From NCBI GenBank assembly GCA_017464525.1, contig JAFTZM010000033.1, forward strand, positions 1 through 64,000: a stretch of 64,000 nt of DNA. The letters run 5' to 3'. The notes below the pieces were generated by a model, which was given only the letters and a program-made list of their open reading frames with translations, ran no database searches and was not told the origin of the DNA. This DNA is from Clostridia bacterium (GTDB lineage Bacteria; Bacillota; Clostridia; Oscillospirales; QAKW01). Position 1 is the stretch's first letter, and each line of letters begins with the position of its first letter. Shown one piece after another: positions 24,046 to 32,617 of the stretch. The position numbers and the translations under genes are program-made.

Positions 24046-26460
24046 ATGGCAGATATCAATATTTTTGAAAATGATCATACATTGCAGCAGCATCCGTTGA
24101 TTGCATCCCGTGGAATCGTTGTGATGCCCGGTACTACATTGTCCTTTGATGTTGTGAGGGACTTTTCGGTTTTTGCAGTTGAGGCCGCAACGAAGCGTGA
24201 GGGCTATATCCTACTTGCTTCACAGAAGGATATTTCTATTGAAGATCCTACTCCGCAGGATCTTTGCGATATTGTGACTCTATGCAAAATCACCCAAGTG
24301 GGGAAAGCCGGGGAAGGGACCGTTCGGGTAACGGTTCGCGGATTGTCTCGTGCCGATCTGTTAAAGGTCGAAAAGAAGACCAGAATGTTTATCGGTATCA
24401 TCTATCCTATTTCTGAGATCAAGGCCCCTGCAGAATCCCCTGAGCGGGAGGCACTTCTACGTTCTCTGAAGGAAACTTACGGCGGATATTTGAGCCTGCT
24501 TCCAAGAGTGAATGAAGAAGTTTCGCCCGAGGTTTTTGCAGAGCAGGATCTGGGTCGTTGCGCCGACTTGATGACTGCACAGTGCTTTTTTGCTCCTGAG
24601 CATAAGCAGGAGATTTTGGAGCAGGCAGATCCCGTAAAGCGCTGCGAGACCTTGCTGGAGCTTCTTACCCGCGAGATCGAAGTTTTGAAAATGGAGCAGG
24701 AGATCCACGCCCGTGTGCGTGAATCAATTGAGGCAAATCAGCGGGATTATTATCTGCATGAGCAGATGCGGGTCATTCAGGATGAGTTGGGTGAAAATGA
24801 AAACGGCGATGATATCGACGGCTATTATGAGAAGGTCGAAGCTTTAAATGCTTCTGATGAAATTAAGGAGAAGCTGAATAAGGAAGTAGATCGCATGGCT
24901 AAAATGCCGCCCATGTCCCATGAAGGAGCGGTGATCCGAAATTATCTTGATCTTGTTTTGGAGGTTCCCTTCGGAATCTATACAGAAGAGAATCTGGATA
25001 TTCCGTCTGCACGTAAGATTTTGGAACAGGATCATTATGGATTGGAAGAGGTTAAGACCCGCGTTCTGGAATTTTTGGCGGTTCGCTCTTTAAATGCCGT
25101 GGGTGGGCAAATTCTTTGCCTCGTTGGGCCGCCTGGAGTAGGTAAAACCTCTATCGCCCGCAGTATTGCAACTGCTACGAATCGTAAATTGGCCCGGGTG
25201 AGTTTGGGCGGTGTGCATGATGAAGCGGAGATCCGCGGTCACCGTAAGACCTACATTGGAGCCATGCCCGGCCGGATTGCTGATGCAGTCATCAAAGCCG
25301 GAACCAGTAATCCGCTGATCCTTCTGGATGAAGTAGATAAGATGTGCTCCGATCTGCGGGGCGACCCTGCCTCAGCTTTGCTTGAGGTTTTGGACAGCGA
25401 GCAAAACTGTAACTATGTGGATCACTATATTGAAGTACCTATGGATCTTTCTCAGGCCTTCTTTATGATGACCGCCAATACATTGGATACTATTCCGCGC
25501 CCTTTGCTGGACCGAATGGAAGTAATTGAGCTGTCCTCTTATCTGGATGAGGAAAAATTCCATATTGCCAAGCAATACCTTGTACCCAAGCAGCGGAAAT
25601 TGCATGGTCTTAAGAGTGTGCAGATTAAGATCAACGATGCGGCTTTGCGCGCTTTGATCAATGGCTATACCCGTGAATCCGGTGTGCGTGAATTGGAGCG
25701 TTGTATCGGTAAGATCATGCGAAAAGCGGCGCTTCAGATTGTTGAAAACGGTAAAAAGAGTATTACAGTCGGGGCCCCGCAGCTGGAGACGCTTCTGGGC
25801 ACTAAAAAGTACAAGGATGAGCCTTTGTATGATGAAACCTGTTACGGTATCGTAAATGGCCTTGCGTGGACCTCTGTGGGCGGCGAAATGCTTACGGTGG
25901 AGGTGTCTGTTTTGGAAGGCAGCGGTAAATTAGAATTGACCGGCAGCTTGGGTGATGTTATGAAAGAAAGCGCCCGTGCGGCGGTTTCTTACCTGCGCAG
26001 TGTTGCAGATCGCATGAACATCAGCTATGATTTTTATAAGACAAAGGATCTGCATATTCATTTTCCCGAAGGTGCGGTACCCAAAGATGGCCCCAGCGCG
26101 GGCATTTCCATTGCCACGGCTGTTTGTTCTGCCCTGATCGGTGTACCGGCAGATAATAAGACCGCAATGACCGGTGAGATCACCCTTACCGGCCGTGTGC
26201 TTCCCATTGGCGGCTTGCGTGAAAAGACAATGGCGGCCTATAAGCATGGGATCAAAACTGTTTATATCCCCAAGGCCAATGTTGCCGACCTGGAAAAGGT
26301 AGATCCTGCTGTTCGGGAAGGAATCGAATTTATCCCCGTCGCTCACGCTGATGAGGTGCTTAAAGGAGTTCTGGGGATCAGTGATAAAAAAAGAAAGACC
26401 TTCGTTTGCCCGCCTCATAAAGCCGGCAAGAAGGATACAGGAAATGAAGCATGGGTTTAA
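24046..26460 (+). CDS. lon: endopeptidase Lon
   Basis: The ATP-dependent cytoplasmic protease Lon (LonA type), 804 residues, the usual length. An N-terminal LON substrate-binding domain (residues about 15-210) is followed by helical linker, an AAA+ module with Walker [10 protein letters not shown] and Walker [12 protein letters not shown], and the C-terminal serine protease domain with the Ser-Lys dyad: Ser684 in KDGPSAG and Lys727 in [13 protein letters not shown]. It degrades damaged and regulatory proteins. The gene overlaps ysxC by 10 bases, the conserved lon-ysxC pairing of Firmicutes. Confidence 0.97.
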   Translation: MADINIFENDHTLQQHPLIASRGIVVMPGTTLSFDVVRDFSVFAVEAATKREGYILLASQKDISIEDPTPQDLCDIVTLCKITQVGKAGEGTVRVTVRGLSRADLLKVEKKTRMFIGIIYPISEIKAPAESPEREALLRSLKETYGGYLSLLPRVNEEVSPEVFAEQDLGRCADLMTAQCFFAPEHKQEILEQADPVKRCETLLELLTREIEVLKMEQEIHARVRESIEANQRDYYLHEQMRVIQDELGENENGDDIDGYYEKVEALNASDEIKEKLNKEVDRMAKMPPMSHEGAVIRNYLDLVLEVPFGIYTEENLDIPSARKILEQDHYGLEEVKTRVLEFLAVRSLNAVGGQILCLVGPPGVGKTSIARSIATATNRKLARVSLGGVHDEAEIRGHRKTYIGAMPGRIADAVIKAGTSNPLILLDEVDKMCSDLRGDPASALLEVLDSEQNCNYVDHYIEVPMDLSQAFFMMTANTLDTIPRPLLDRMEVIELSSYLDEEKFHIAKQYLVPKQRKLHGLKSVQIKINDAALRALINGYTRESGVRELERCIGKIMRKAALQIVENGKKSITVGAPQLETLLGTKKYKDEPLYDETCYGIVNGLAWTSVGGEMLTVEVSVLEGSGKLELTGSLGDVMKESARAAVSYLRSVADRMNISYDFYKTKDLHIHFPEGAVPKDGPSAGISIATAVCSALIGVPADNKTAMTGEITLTGRVLPIGGLREKTMAAYKHGIKTVYIPKANVADLEKVDPAVREGIEFIPVAHADEVLKGVLGISDKKRKTFVCPPHKAGKKDTGNEAWV

Positions 26461-27053
26461 ATCTTCAACTGGTGCAACTCCGTATTTCTGCGGTGCGCCC
26501 GAATCAATTTCAAACAGGTCTGCCGGAGGTTCTCTTTTGCGGACGCTCGAATGTGGGCAAAAGCTCAATGATCAATTGCTTGTTGGGACGCAAATCGTTG
26601 GCTCGTACCTCAGAAAAGCCCGGTAAAACCGCCACTATAAACTACTATGAGATCGATAAGAAGCTGTTTTTAGTTGATCTGCCCGGCTATGGCTATGCCC
26701 GTGTTTCTCAGGCTGAAAAAGATAAATGGGCACGCTTTATGCAGGCATATTTTAACTTTGGCAGCGATAAAAAACTGGCGGTTTCTTTGGTTGATCTGCG
26801 TCATGAGCCTTCTGCGGCAGATCTGGAGATGGCAGCCTTCCTGGAGCAGGCAAATATTCCCTATTGGGTGGTTGCGACCAAAGCAGATAAATTATCCAAA
26901 ACTGCAGTTGAGGAGAATTTAAGGGCATTAGAAGAAATATATGCGAATTATCATCCGGAAAAAATCATGGCATTTTCTTCCAAAACAAAGTTGGGCCGCG
27001 AAGCGTTGGTGGAACAGATGGCGTTGATCGCTGAAGGAGACAAAGATGAGTGA
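26451..27053 (+). CDS. ysxC: ribosome biogenesis GTP-binding protein YsxC/EngB
   Basis: A 200-residue TrmE-Era-EngA-YihA-family GTPase needed for 50S subunit assembly. G1 is FCGRSNVGKSSMIN, G2 includes KPGKTATINYYEI, G3 DLPGYGYARVS, G4 ATKADKL and G5 FSSKTKLG. It starts inside the end of lon and overlaps the next gene by 8 bases, so the three are one translationally coupled unit. Confidence 0.96.
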   Translation: MGLNLQLVQLRISAVRPNQFQTGLPEVLFCGRSNVGKSSMINCLLGRKSLARTSEKPGKTATINYYEIDKKLFLVDLPGYGYARVSQAEKDKWARFMQAYFNFGSDKKLAVSLVDLRHEPSAADLEMAAFLEQANIPYWVVATKADKLSKTAVEENLRALEEIYANYHPEKIMAFSSKTKLGREALVEQMALIAEGDKDE

Positions 27054-27720
27054 ACTTTGGGCAATTCTACAATCATACTTTTATGATTGGGCATATTTAT
27101 TGCCGGTAATTGTGATTTCTCTTACCATCCATGAGTGCTGCCATGCCTATGCAGCAACTAAGCTGGGGGATCCAACCCCACGGCAGGACGGGCGTCTTTC
27201 TTTAAATCCACTGAGGCATATTGATCCCTTAGGATTTGTTGTTATGCTGATCGCTCATTTTGGTTGGGCGAAGCCGGTGCGTGTGAATCCTATGTATTTT
27301 GAAAATCCTCGCAAAGGGATGATGTATACGGCGATTGCCGGTCCGATCTCTAATTTGATCCTTTGTGCCATTTCATCATTGCTTTATTTCTTCGGCGTGG
27401 TTTTTGATCTCCCCCTGGTCTTTGTGAAATTCTTCTATTATATGACCGTGCTGAATGTGGGACTTGCGGTATTTAATCTGATTCCCGTTCATCCTCTGGA
27501 TGGCTCCCGGATCGTGAGTTATTTCTTTCCGAAATATGCTTCCTTTATGGCACGCTATGGCAATATTGTTTATGTGATCTTTATTGCATTGCTGATCCTG
27601 CCTGGCTATATTTCCATTCCGGGTATTGATATTCTGAATACGATCATCAGTACAGTTCAGGAGGGTGTTGTATGGCTTTTGATCCAGCTCTGGTCTCTGG
27701 TGTTCTGGTTTTTGATTTAA
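27046..27720 (+). CDS. site-2 protease family protein (M50 zinc metallopeptidase)
   Basis: A 224-residue intramembrane zinc protease of the rhomboid-unrelated M50 (S2P/YwhC-like) group. The zinc motif HExxH is seen in SLTIHECCHAYAATKLGD, and the third ligand is in FNLIPVHPLDGSRI. It has about five or six membrane helices. The LNPLRHIDPLG segment is typical of the compact bacterial form. Substrates are unknown for most of the group. It lies between ysxC and scpA, a common clostridial arrangement. Confidence 0.9.
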   Translation: MSELWAILQSYFYDWAYLLPVIVISLTIHECCHAYAATKLGDPTPRQDGRLSLNPLRHIDPLGFVVMLIAHFGWAKPVRVNPMYFENPRKGMMYTAIAGPISNLILCAISSLLYFFGVVFDLPLVFVKFFYYMTVLNVGLAVFNLIPVHPLDGSRIVSYFFPKYASFMARYGNIVYVIFIALLILPGYISIPGIDILNTIISTVQEGVVWLLIQLWSLVFWFLI

Positions 27721-27739
27721 ATGTTTTTAAGGTGATAGG

Positions 27740-28447
27740 ATGGAACAACTAAAGTTTTCTCTGGAGGTTTTTGATGGGCCTTTGGAGTTGCTCCTGCATT
27801 TGATTTCCAAAAATAAGGTGTCAATTTATGATATCCCTATTTCTTTGATTTTGGAGCAATACATGGAATATATTGAAGACCTCAAGAAAATGGATCTTGA
27901 GGTCTCCAGTGCGTTTATTGAAATGGCGGCGCAGCTGATGCTGATTAAATCCCGGATGCTTTTGCCTAAGGCAGAAACAGAGGAGGAAGATCCTCGCATG
28001 AGTCTTGCTGAGGCGTTGGCAGAATATAAGCGCTATAAGGCGGTGATCGGTGCTTTACGTAAGGATCAGGAAAATGCCGGGATAACCTATGTACGTAGAA
28101 CGGAGCAATTGGAGTTTGATAAAAAACATCGGTTGAGTTATGAATCTTCAGCGCTTACCGAAGCGTACCGTAATGTGCTCCGGAAAAGCGCGCGAGCTTT
28201 ACCTCCTCCCTTGAAGAGCTTTGCGGGAATCGTTGGCCATCCGGTGGCCAGCGTTCCTGCACGGATCATCGGCGTGCTGCGTACGTTGAAACGCCAGATC
28301 ACCTGCAGCTTCCGCAGCTTGTTTAAAACTGCAAAAACAAGATCGGAGATCGTTGCTACCTTTTTGGCGGTGCTCGAACTTTCCAAATCCAAGCACGTTG
28401 AGATGGAAAATCGCAATGACGATCTTTACCTTACCTTTAAAAAATAG
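27740..28447 (+). CDS. scpA: segregation and condensation protein A
   Basis: The 235-residue kleisin subunit of the Smc-ScpAB condensin complex that organises and segregates the chromosome. The N-terminal FSLEVFDGPLELLLHLI motif is the Smc neck-binding helical domain, followed by IYDIPISLILEQYMEYIE and an acidic linker. The C-terminal winged-helix region contains VATFLAVLELSKSKHVEM, which contacts the Smc head. The partner scpB follows 29 bases downstream. Confidence 0.95.
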   Translation: MEQLKFSLEVFDGPLELLLHLISKNKVSIYDIPISLILEQYMEYIEDLKKMDLEVSSAFIEMAAQLMLIKSRMLLPKAETEEEDPRMSLAEALAEYKRYKAVIGALRKDQENAGITYVRRTEQLEFDKKHRLSYESSALTEAYRNVLRKSARALPPPLKSFAGIVGHPVASVPARIIGVLRTLKRQITCSFRSLFKTAKTRSEIVATFLAVLELSKSKHVEMENRNDDLYLTFKK

Positions 28448-28476
28448 ATGTTGCATTAGAAAGAGAAGGAATTAAA

Positions 28477-29073
28477 ATGGAATTGAATTATATGAGCGGC
28501 GCCGTGGAATCTATTCTTTTTGCCAGCGGCGAGCCTATTGAGCGCCGCAAATTGGCGGAGGTTCTTGAAATTGAAACAGAACGTCTGGATATGATCGTAG
28601 ATGAGCTGCGGGAGAGTTATCGCAGCGAGAATCGCGGATTTGATATTTTAACGTTGGATAATACATATCAGATGTGTTCGTCCCGTTATTATGGAGAAAT
28701 CACCAAAAAGGCCTTGGATCATCGCAGAAATACACCCCTTTCTAACGCTGCTTTGGAGATTCTTTCCATTGTGGCCTATAATCAGCCGGTCACCAAGGCT
28801 TATGTGGAGCAGATCCGGGGCGTGGATTGTTTTTACGGAATCAATGCTTTGGTTGAAAAAGGCCTGATTGAAGAAAAGGGGCGTCTTGACGCACCCGGCC
28901 GTCCGTGGCTGTATGGAACCACGCCTGATTTTCTTCGCTGCTTTGGTCTGCAGTCCTTGGATCAACTTCCCGAGTTGCCTCGGTTGGAGCTTCCCGGCGA
29001 TGAGGTGGAAGGGCAACAAACTTTCGATGATGTGATGAATCCGGAAACGGAGCCGGCCGCAGTTGAAACCTGA
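28477..29073 (+). CDS. scpB: segregation and condensation protein B
   Basis: A 198-residue double winged-helix protein that dimerises and binds ScpA. Motifs include VESILFASGEPIERRKLAEV near the start and ALEILSIVAYNQPVTKAYVE with IRGVDCFYGINALVEKGLIE in the second winged helix. The acidic C-terminal tail after about residue 170 is variable in the family. Confidence 0.95.
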   Translation: MELNYMSGAVESILFASGEPIERRKLAEVLEIETERLDMIVDELRESYRSENRGFDILTLDNTYQMCSSRYYGEITKKALDHRRNTPLSNAALEILSIVAYNQPVTKAYVEQIRGVDCFYGINALVEKGLIEEKGRLDAPGRPWLYGTTPDFLRCFGLQSLDQLPELPRLELPGDEVEGQQTFDDVMNPETEPAAVET

Positions 29074-29080
29074 AATAATA

Positions 29081-29109
29081 TTGATTTATCACTTTTTTCA
29101 TGGTATACT
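29081..29109 (+). promoter_or_regulatory. promoter-like sequence upstream of gerW
   Basis: TTGATT at 29081-29086, 17-base spacer and TATACT at 29104-29109. In other spore formers gerW is expressed late in the forespore under SigF/SigG, so this SigA-like match may not be the main promoter. Confidence 0.5.
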
Positions 29110-29140
29110 ATTATTAACTTGTTAAAAGGAGCGTTGGAGC

Positions 29141-29515
29141 ATGGATAATAAAGCGGAAACTGTATTAAACGGAGCTCTGGATGGAATAAAAAAGCTGGTC
29201 AATGTGGATACGGTGATCGGCGATCCTATTAAAGTGAACGATGAGATCACCTTGATTCCCATTTCCAAGGTTACCTGTGGTTTCGCGGGTGGTGGCAGCG
29301 GCTTTGGTGGAAACCCTCAAAATGAGCATTTCGGCGGTGGGGCCGGCGGATGTGTCAAGGTTACACCCATGTGCTTTTTGGTTGTGAAAGGCGACAATAT
29401 CCGTATGCTCCCGGTGACCGACCACGAGACTGGCCTGGAAAAACTTGTGGATATTGTGCCGGAAATGGTAGATAAGATCACGGGTATTGTTCGGGAGAAT
29501 AAAGACACCCTTTAA
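29141..29515 (+). CDS. gerW: GerW family sporulation protein (YtfJ)
   Basis: A 124-residue YtfJ/GerW protein. The family is required for normal L-alanine germination in Bacillus spores, with unknown biochemistry. Diagnostic are the N-terminal ALDGIKKLVNVDTVIGDPI, the central Gly-rich stretch starting at GFAGGGSGFGG, and VKVTPMCFLVVKGDNIRMLP. The order scpB-gerW-dacF is shared with other clostridia. An AAAGGAG site precedes the ATG. Confidence 0.93.
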   Translation: MDNKAETVLNGALDGIKKLVNVDTVIGDPIKVNDEITLIPISKVTCGFAGGGSGFGGNPQNEHFGGGAGGCVKVTPMCFLVVKGDNIRMLPVTDHETGLEKLVDIVPEMVDKITGIVRENKDTL

Positions 29516-29540
29516 TTTTGGCTGATCATGCATAAATCCA

Positions 29541-29577
29541 AATCACCTGCCCGTATAATGGGGCGGGTGATTTTTTT
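29541..29577 (+). terminator. gerW terminator overlapping the dacF start
   Basis: A 12-bp stem with one wobble pair (AATCACCTGCCC at 29541-29552, GGGCGGGTGATT at 29561-29572) followed by a 7-base T-run. The last T residues of that run form the probable TTG start of the following carboxypeptidase gene. Confidence 0.8.
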
Positions 29578-30676
29578 GAAAAGAGTGATCAGCGTTTTTT
29601 TGATCCTGGCAATTGTTTTATCTTATCCTTTTTCAGTCCATGCAGGCAGCAGTGCTTTCTTAATGATGGATGGGCGAACCTTGGAGGTACTTGAGGCGGA
29701 AAACGGAGATGTTCGTCTTCCCATGGCAAGTACAACTAAAATAATGACTGCGCTTGTGGTTTTGGATTCAGTCGGCATTAATGAGTCGGTGACTATTCCT
29801 GCAGAGGCTGCCGGAATAGAAGGCTCCTCGTTGTATATTAAGGCCGGTGAGGTTTATACGGTGGAAGAGCTGCTTTATGGCCTGATGCTTCAATCGGCAA
29901 ATGACTGTGCAGTTGCCTTAGCATGGTATGCCGGTGGAGAGAATGAGGCGTCTTTTATTCAAAAAATGAATCAAAAAGCGCAGGAGATGGGGCTGCAAAA
30001 TACCCATTTTGCCAATCCAAACGGGCTTTCTGCCGAAGGGCATTATACGACTGCCAAGGAGTTGGCTCTGATCATGGCAGAAGCTATGAAAAATGAAAAA
30101 TTCCGGGAGATCACCGCAACAAAACGGTATACGGTCAAGGAACAAACCATTGTGAATCATAATCGGCTGTTATCTTTATATAGCGGCTGTATCGGCGGAA
30201 AAACCGGCTACACCATGGAGGCCGGGCGATGCTTGGTTACTGTAGCGCAGCGGAATGGAGCATCTTTGATCTGTGTTACACTCGGGCGCCGGGATGACTG
30301 GAATATTCATTCGTCTGCTTATGAAAAGTGGTTTGAAGCATTGTCGGTATTTACTTTAGCTGAAAAAGAAGGCTTTTCGGTTGATCTTCCTTTGGCTGGC
30401 GGCGGAACTGTAAGGGCAGTTAATTGCGATAAAGTAACAGCAAATCTGTTTCGGTATAACGGGGAGGCAGAGATCTATGTTCAGGCCGGTCCCTTTATAT
30501 ACGGAAATAAGGAAATCGGCGATGTTGTGGGAACGGTGGAATTTCGGATTAATGGGATCAAAATCAGTGAGAGTCCGTTGGTTTTAGAGCAGTCCATCGA
30601 GGTTCCGGTAAAAAAGGAACTTTTTATTTCCCGAATATTTAGATTTTTTCGCCGATTATTCTTGAAAAAACAGTAA
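29576..30676 (+). CDS. D-alanyl-D-alanine carboxypeptidase, DacF/DacB (PBP5-like) type
   Basis: A secreted penicillin-binding carboxypeptidase that trims the terminal D-Ala of peptidoglycan stem peptides; DacB and DacF control cross-linking of spore cortex. Active-site motifs are all present: SxxK in MASTTKIMTAL, SxN in LQSANDCAVAL, and KTG in GGKTGYTMEAGR. A signal peptide (VISVFLILAIVLSYPFSVHA) is followed by the catalytic domain, a C-terminal beta domain, and a basic tail (FRFFRRLFLKKQ) that probably anchors it as an amphipathic helix. The frame is open from an ATG at 29528, but that start would place the gerW terminator hairpin inside the coding region and puts 16 extra residues before the signal peptide. 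TTG 29576 or GTG 29567 are better fits; the start is uncertain. Confidence 0.9.
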   Translation: MKRVISVFLILAIVLSYPFSVHAGSSAFLMMDGRTLEVLEAENGDVRLPMASTTKIMTALVVLDSVGINESVTIPAEAAGIEGSSLYIKAGEVYTVEELLYGLMLQSANDCAVALAWYAGGENEASFIQKMNQKAQEMGLQNTHFANPNGLSAEGHYTTAKELALIMAEAMKNEKFREITATKRYTVKEQTIVNHNRLLSLYSGCIGGKTGYTMEAGRCLVTVAQRNGASLICVTLGRRDDWNIHSSAYEKWFEALSVFTLAEKEGFSVDLPLAGGGTVRAVNCDKVTANLFRYNGEAEIYVQAGPFIYGNKEIGDVVGTVEFRINGIKISESPLVLEQSIEVPVKKELFISRIFRFFRRLFLKKQ

Positions 30677-30690
30677 AAAAAAGGTACAAT
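30662..30690 (+). promoter_or_regulatory. SigA-type promoter for pseudouridine synthase operon
   Basis: TTGAAA at 30662-30667, 17-base spacer, TACAAT at 30685-30690, overlapping the end of the carboxypeptidase gene. Confidence 0.7.
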
Positions 30691-30717
30691 AAAAGAAATA
30701 AATAAAGAGGAATTAAT

Positions 30718-31446
30718 ATGCAGACAAAATTAATTAGAATTCAAAAATATATCGCCGATTGCGGCGTGTGCTCCCGGCGGGCTGCCGAGGCATTGATCGA
30801 AGAGGGAAGAGTTACTTTGAACGGGCGTCCGGTTCAGCTTGGGGATAAGACGGACGGCGTAAAGGATCTTGTTCGCGTGGATGGCAGGGTGATCAAGCCG
30901 ATTACCCGGGAAAAGGTTACATTGATGCTCTATAAGCCCCGGGGCTATGTTACTACCATGAACGATGAGCAGGGCAGAAAATGTGTTGCTGATCTTATTG
31001 CCAAGGAGCGTATGCGTTTATATCCTGTCGGCCGGTTGGATAAGGATAGCGAAGGCTTGCTTTTGCTGACCAATGACGGTGATCTGGCTCATAAGCTGAC
31101 CCATCCTAGAAATAACATCCCAAAAACCTATCGTGTTATTGTAAAAGGCGCTGTAAACCGTGAGCATATCAAGGCGGTTGAAAACGGCATTTACATTGAA
31201 GAAGATCAATATACGACCCGCTCGGCAGAGATTGAGATTCTTGAAAGCAAGGAAGATCGCACAGTTTTTTATTTGACTCTTTACGAAGGTAAAAACCGTG
31301 AGATCCGCAAAATGTGTGAGACCTTGGGGCTGGAGGTTCTTCGCTTGAAGAGAGACAAGCTTGCTGCTCTTTCCATCGGCACATTAAGAGCCGGCCAATA
31401 CCGGGCTCTTACGCAAAAAGAGATCGAATATTTATATAGCTTATAA
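30718..31446 (+). CDS. rluB: rRNA pseudouridine synthase, RsuA/RluB family
   Basis: A 242-residue enzyme that isomerises a specific uridine of ribosomal RNA to pseudouridine. The N-terminal S4 RNA-binding domain (RIQKYIADCGVCSRRAAEAL) precedes the catalytic domain with the active Asp in YPVGRLDKDSEGLLLLTNDG and the family motif GKNREIRKMCETLG. In Bacillus, rluB lies in the same scpAB-dacB-spmAB-rluB neighbourhood, which favours RluB over RsuA. Here spmA and spmB are not between the carboxypeptidase and this gene. Confidence 0.92.
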   Translation: MQTKLIRIQKYIADCGVCSRRAAEALIEEGRVTLNGRPVQLGDKTDGVKDLVRVDGRVIKPITREKVTLMLYKPRGYVTTMNDEQGRKCVADLIAKERMRLYPVGRLDKDSEGLLLLTNDGDLAHKLTHPRNNIPKTYRVIVKGAVNREHIKAVENGIYIEEDQYTTRSAEIEILESKEDRTVFYLTLYEGKNREIRKMCETLGLEVLRLKRDKLAALSIGTLRAGQYRALTQKEIEYLYSL

Positions 31447-31455
31447 GGAGCGTTT

Positions 31456-32088
31456 ATGAAAAAGAGTATTTTTGCCTTTTTGTTGGCAGTATCCATGCTG
31501 TTTTCGCTGTCTTCCTGCACGGTTCCCATTCTCGGCGATTTTTTTGAAAGCGAAGAAAGTCTGGGGAAGACCAATAACACGGCGGTTACCATCGCAGGGG
31601 CGATGAAGGAATACCTCGTTAAAAAGAACAAAGAGGATCTTTCCCTTTACGGCGTGGAATTGGTTTTGAACAGCGACGGTAATGGTACCGTAAAGCTTTA
31701 CTATGCGGCAGAATCGCCGGATCAGGTGGATTACTCAGATATTCAGGTGGCAGAGGTAGATTCTACCACCGGCCATGTAGAACGTTTTTCAAAGGCGGAT
31801 TACGCGCAGGATGGCTTGATTCCTTATCAAATGGTAAAGGAATGTAGTGCTTTTGATGCGGCAACATTGCCTATCGACAGTGAAAAGGCCATCTCCAAGG
31901 GTGTGCGTGCCTTTAGTAACGATCTGGATTTTTATTATGATTACGTGCAGATCGAACTGACTGCACCGAACACCCTTGAGCAGTATAGCATTCGTTTTAT
32001 TTCAATGCTGAATGATACAGTCTATTATTGCACGGTTGATGCTGTGAATGGAGCAGTGCTTACATCTTCTGTGGGTGTTTTGGAATAA
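31456..32088 (+). CDS. putative lipoprotein of unknown function
   Basis: A 210-residue protein with a lipoprotein signal (FAFLLAVSMLFSLSSC, lipobox LSSC at Cys about 22). The mature part is acidic and predicted alpha/beta with no motif I recognise; VKLYYAAESPDQVDYSDIQV and YCTVDAVNGAVLTSSVGVLE suggest a small beta-sheet domain of PepSY-like character, which is only a guess. It starts 9 bases after the pseudouridine synthase with an AAGGAG site and is followed by another lipoprotein, so they form one operon. Confidence 0.7.
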   Translation: MKKSIFAFLLAVSMLFSLSSCTVPILGDFFESEESLGKTNNTAVTIAGAMKEYLVKKNKEDLSLYGVELVLNSDGNGTVKLYYAAESPDQVDYSDIQVAEVDSTTGHVERFSKADYAQDGLIPYQMVKECSAFDAATLPIDSEKAISKGVRAFSNDLDFYYDYVQIELTAPNTLEQYSIRFISMLNDTVYYCTVDAVNGAVLTSSVGVLE

Positions 32089-32099
32089 GGAGAATAATT

Positions 32100-32549
32100 G
32101 TGAAAAAGTATTTTCTTATCTGTATGACCTTGATATTAGTCCTTTCAACCGGCTGCAGCCTGAAGATCCAGCGGGATGTTTTTTATCTTCCCCAGGAAGA
32201 TGTTGAGAGTGTTGAGATCCAGCGGGAATACTTTACCGAGGGGGAAGAAACCTCTTATTTTCGCAGTAAAAAAGTAGCCGATCAGAAGGATATGGAGAAA
32301 ATCTGCGAAATGATTCGTAAATTACCGGTAATAAGAGCCTCCTCCAGCGAACCCAATCCGATCACAGAGTTTTCTATGATCATCATTTTAGATGGTAAAA
32401 AAGAGCATCATCTGGTGCTTACCGATGAGATGGCTTTTTATGATCAAATTGCGTATGAGTATACAAAGGATGATACTTACGAGATGTTTGTTGAGCTGTA
32501 TAACAGCTTAGAATACGATGAGGTGGATACGGAACCCGATCGTTTTTAG
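32100..32549 (+). CDS. small putative lipoprotein of unknown function
   Basis: A 149-residue protein starting at GTG behind an AAGGAG site at 32088-32093. The signal YFLICMTLILVLSTGC ends in the lipobox STGC. The mature domain has alternating strands and helices (VESVEIQREYFTEGEETSYF, EFSMIIILDGKKEHHLVL), resembling the small DUF5301/DUF4883-like lipoproteins in general pattern only. Function unknown. It ends the rluB operon before a strong terminator. Confidence 0.7.
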   Translation: MKKYFLICMTLILVLSTGCSLKIQRDVFYLPQEDVESVEIQREYFTEGEETSYFRSKKVADQKDMEKICEMIRKLPVIRASSSEPNPITEFSMIIILDGKKEHHLVLTDEMAFYDQIAYEYTKDDTYEMFVELYNSLEYDEVDTEPDRF

Positions 32550-32557
32550 CATTTAAT

Positions 32558-32588
32558 AAAAGTCTTATACATTGGTATAAGACTTTTT
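32558..32588 (+). terminator. terminator after rluB-lipoprotein operon
   Basis: A perfect 13-bp stem (AAAAGTCTTATAC at 32558-32570, GTATAAGACTTTT at 32575-32587) with loop ATTG and a T-rich 3' side. Confidence 0.9.
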
Positions 32589-32617
32589 GCATAGAATGAA
32601 GGCATAAAGGAACGATA

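Noticed and set aside
32588..32600. CATAGAAT-type SigE/SigK -10 before the GHL10-amidase gene, and a similar one near 44144
   Set aside because: No matching -35 element at the right distance could be seen, so not reported as promoters.
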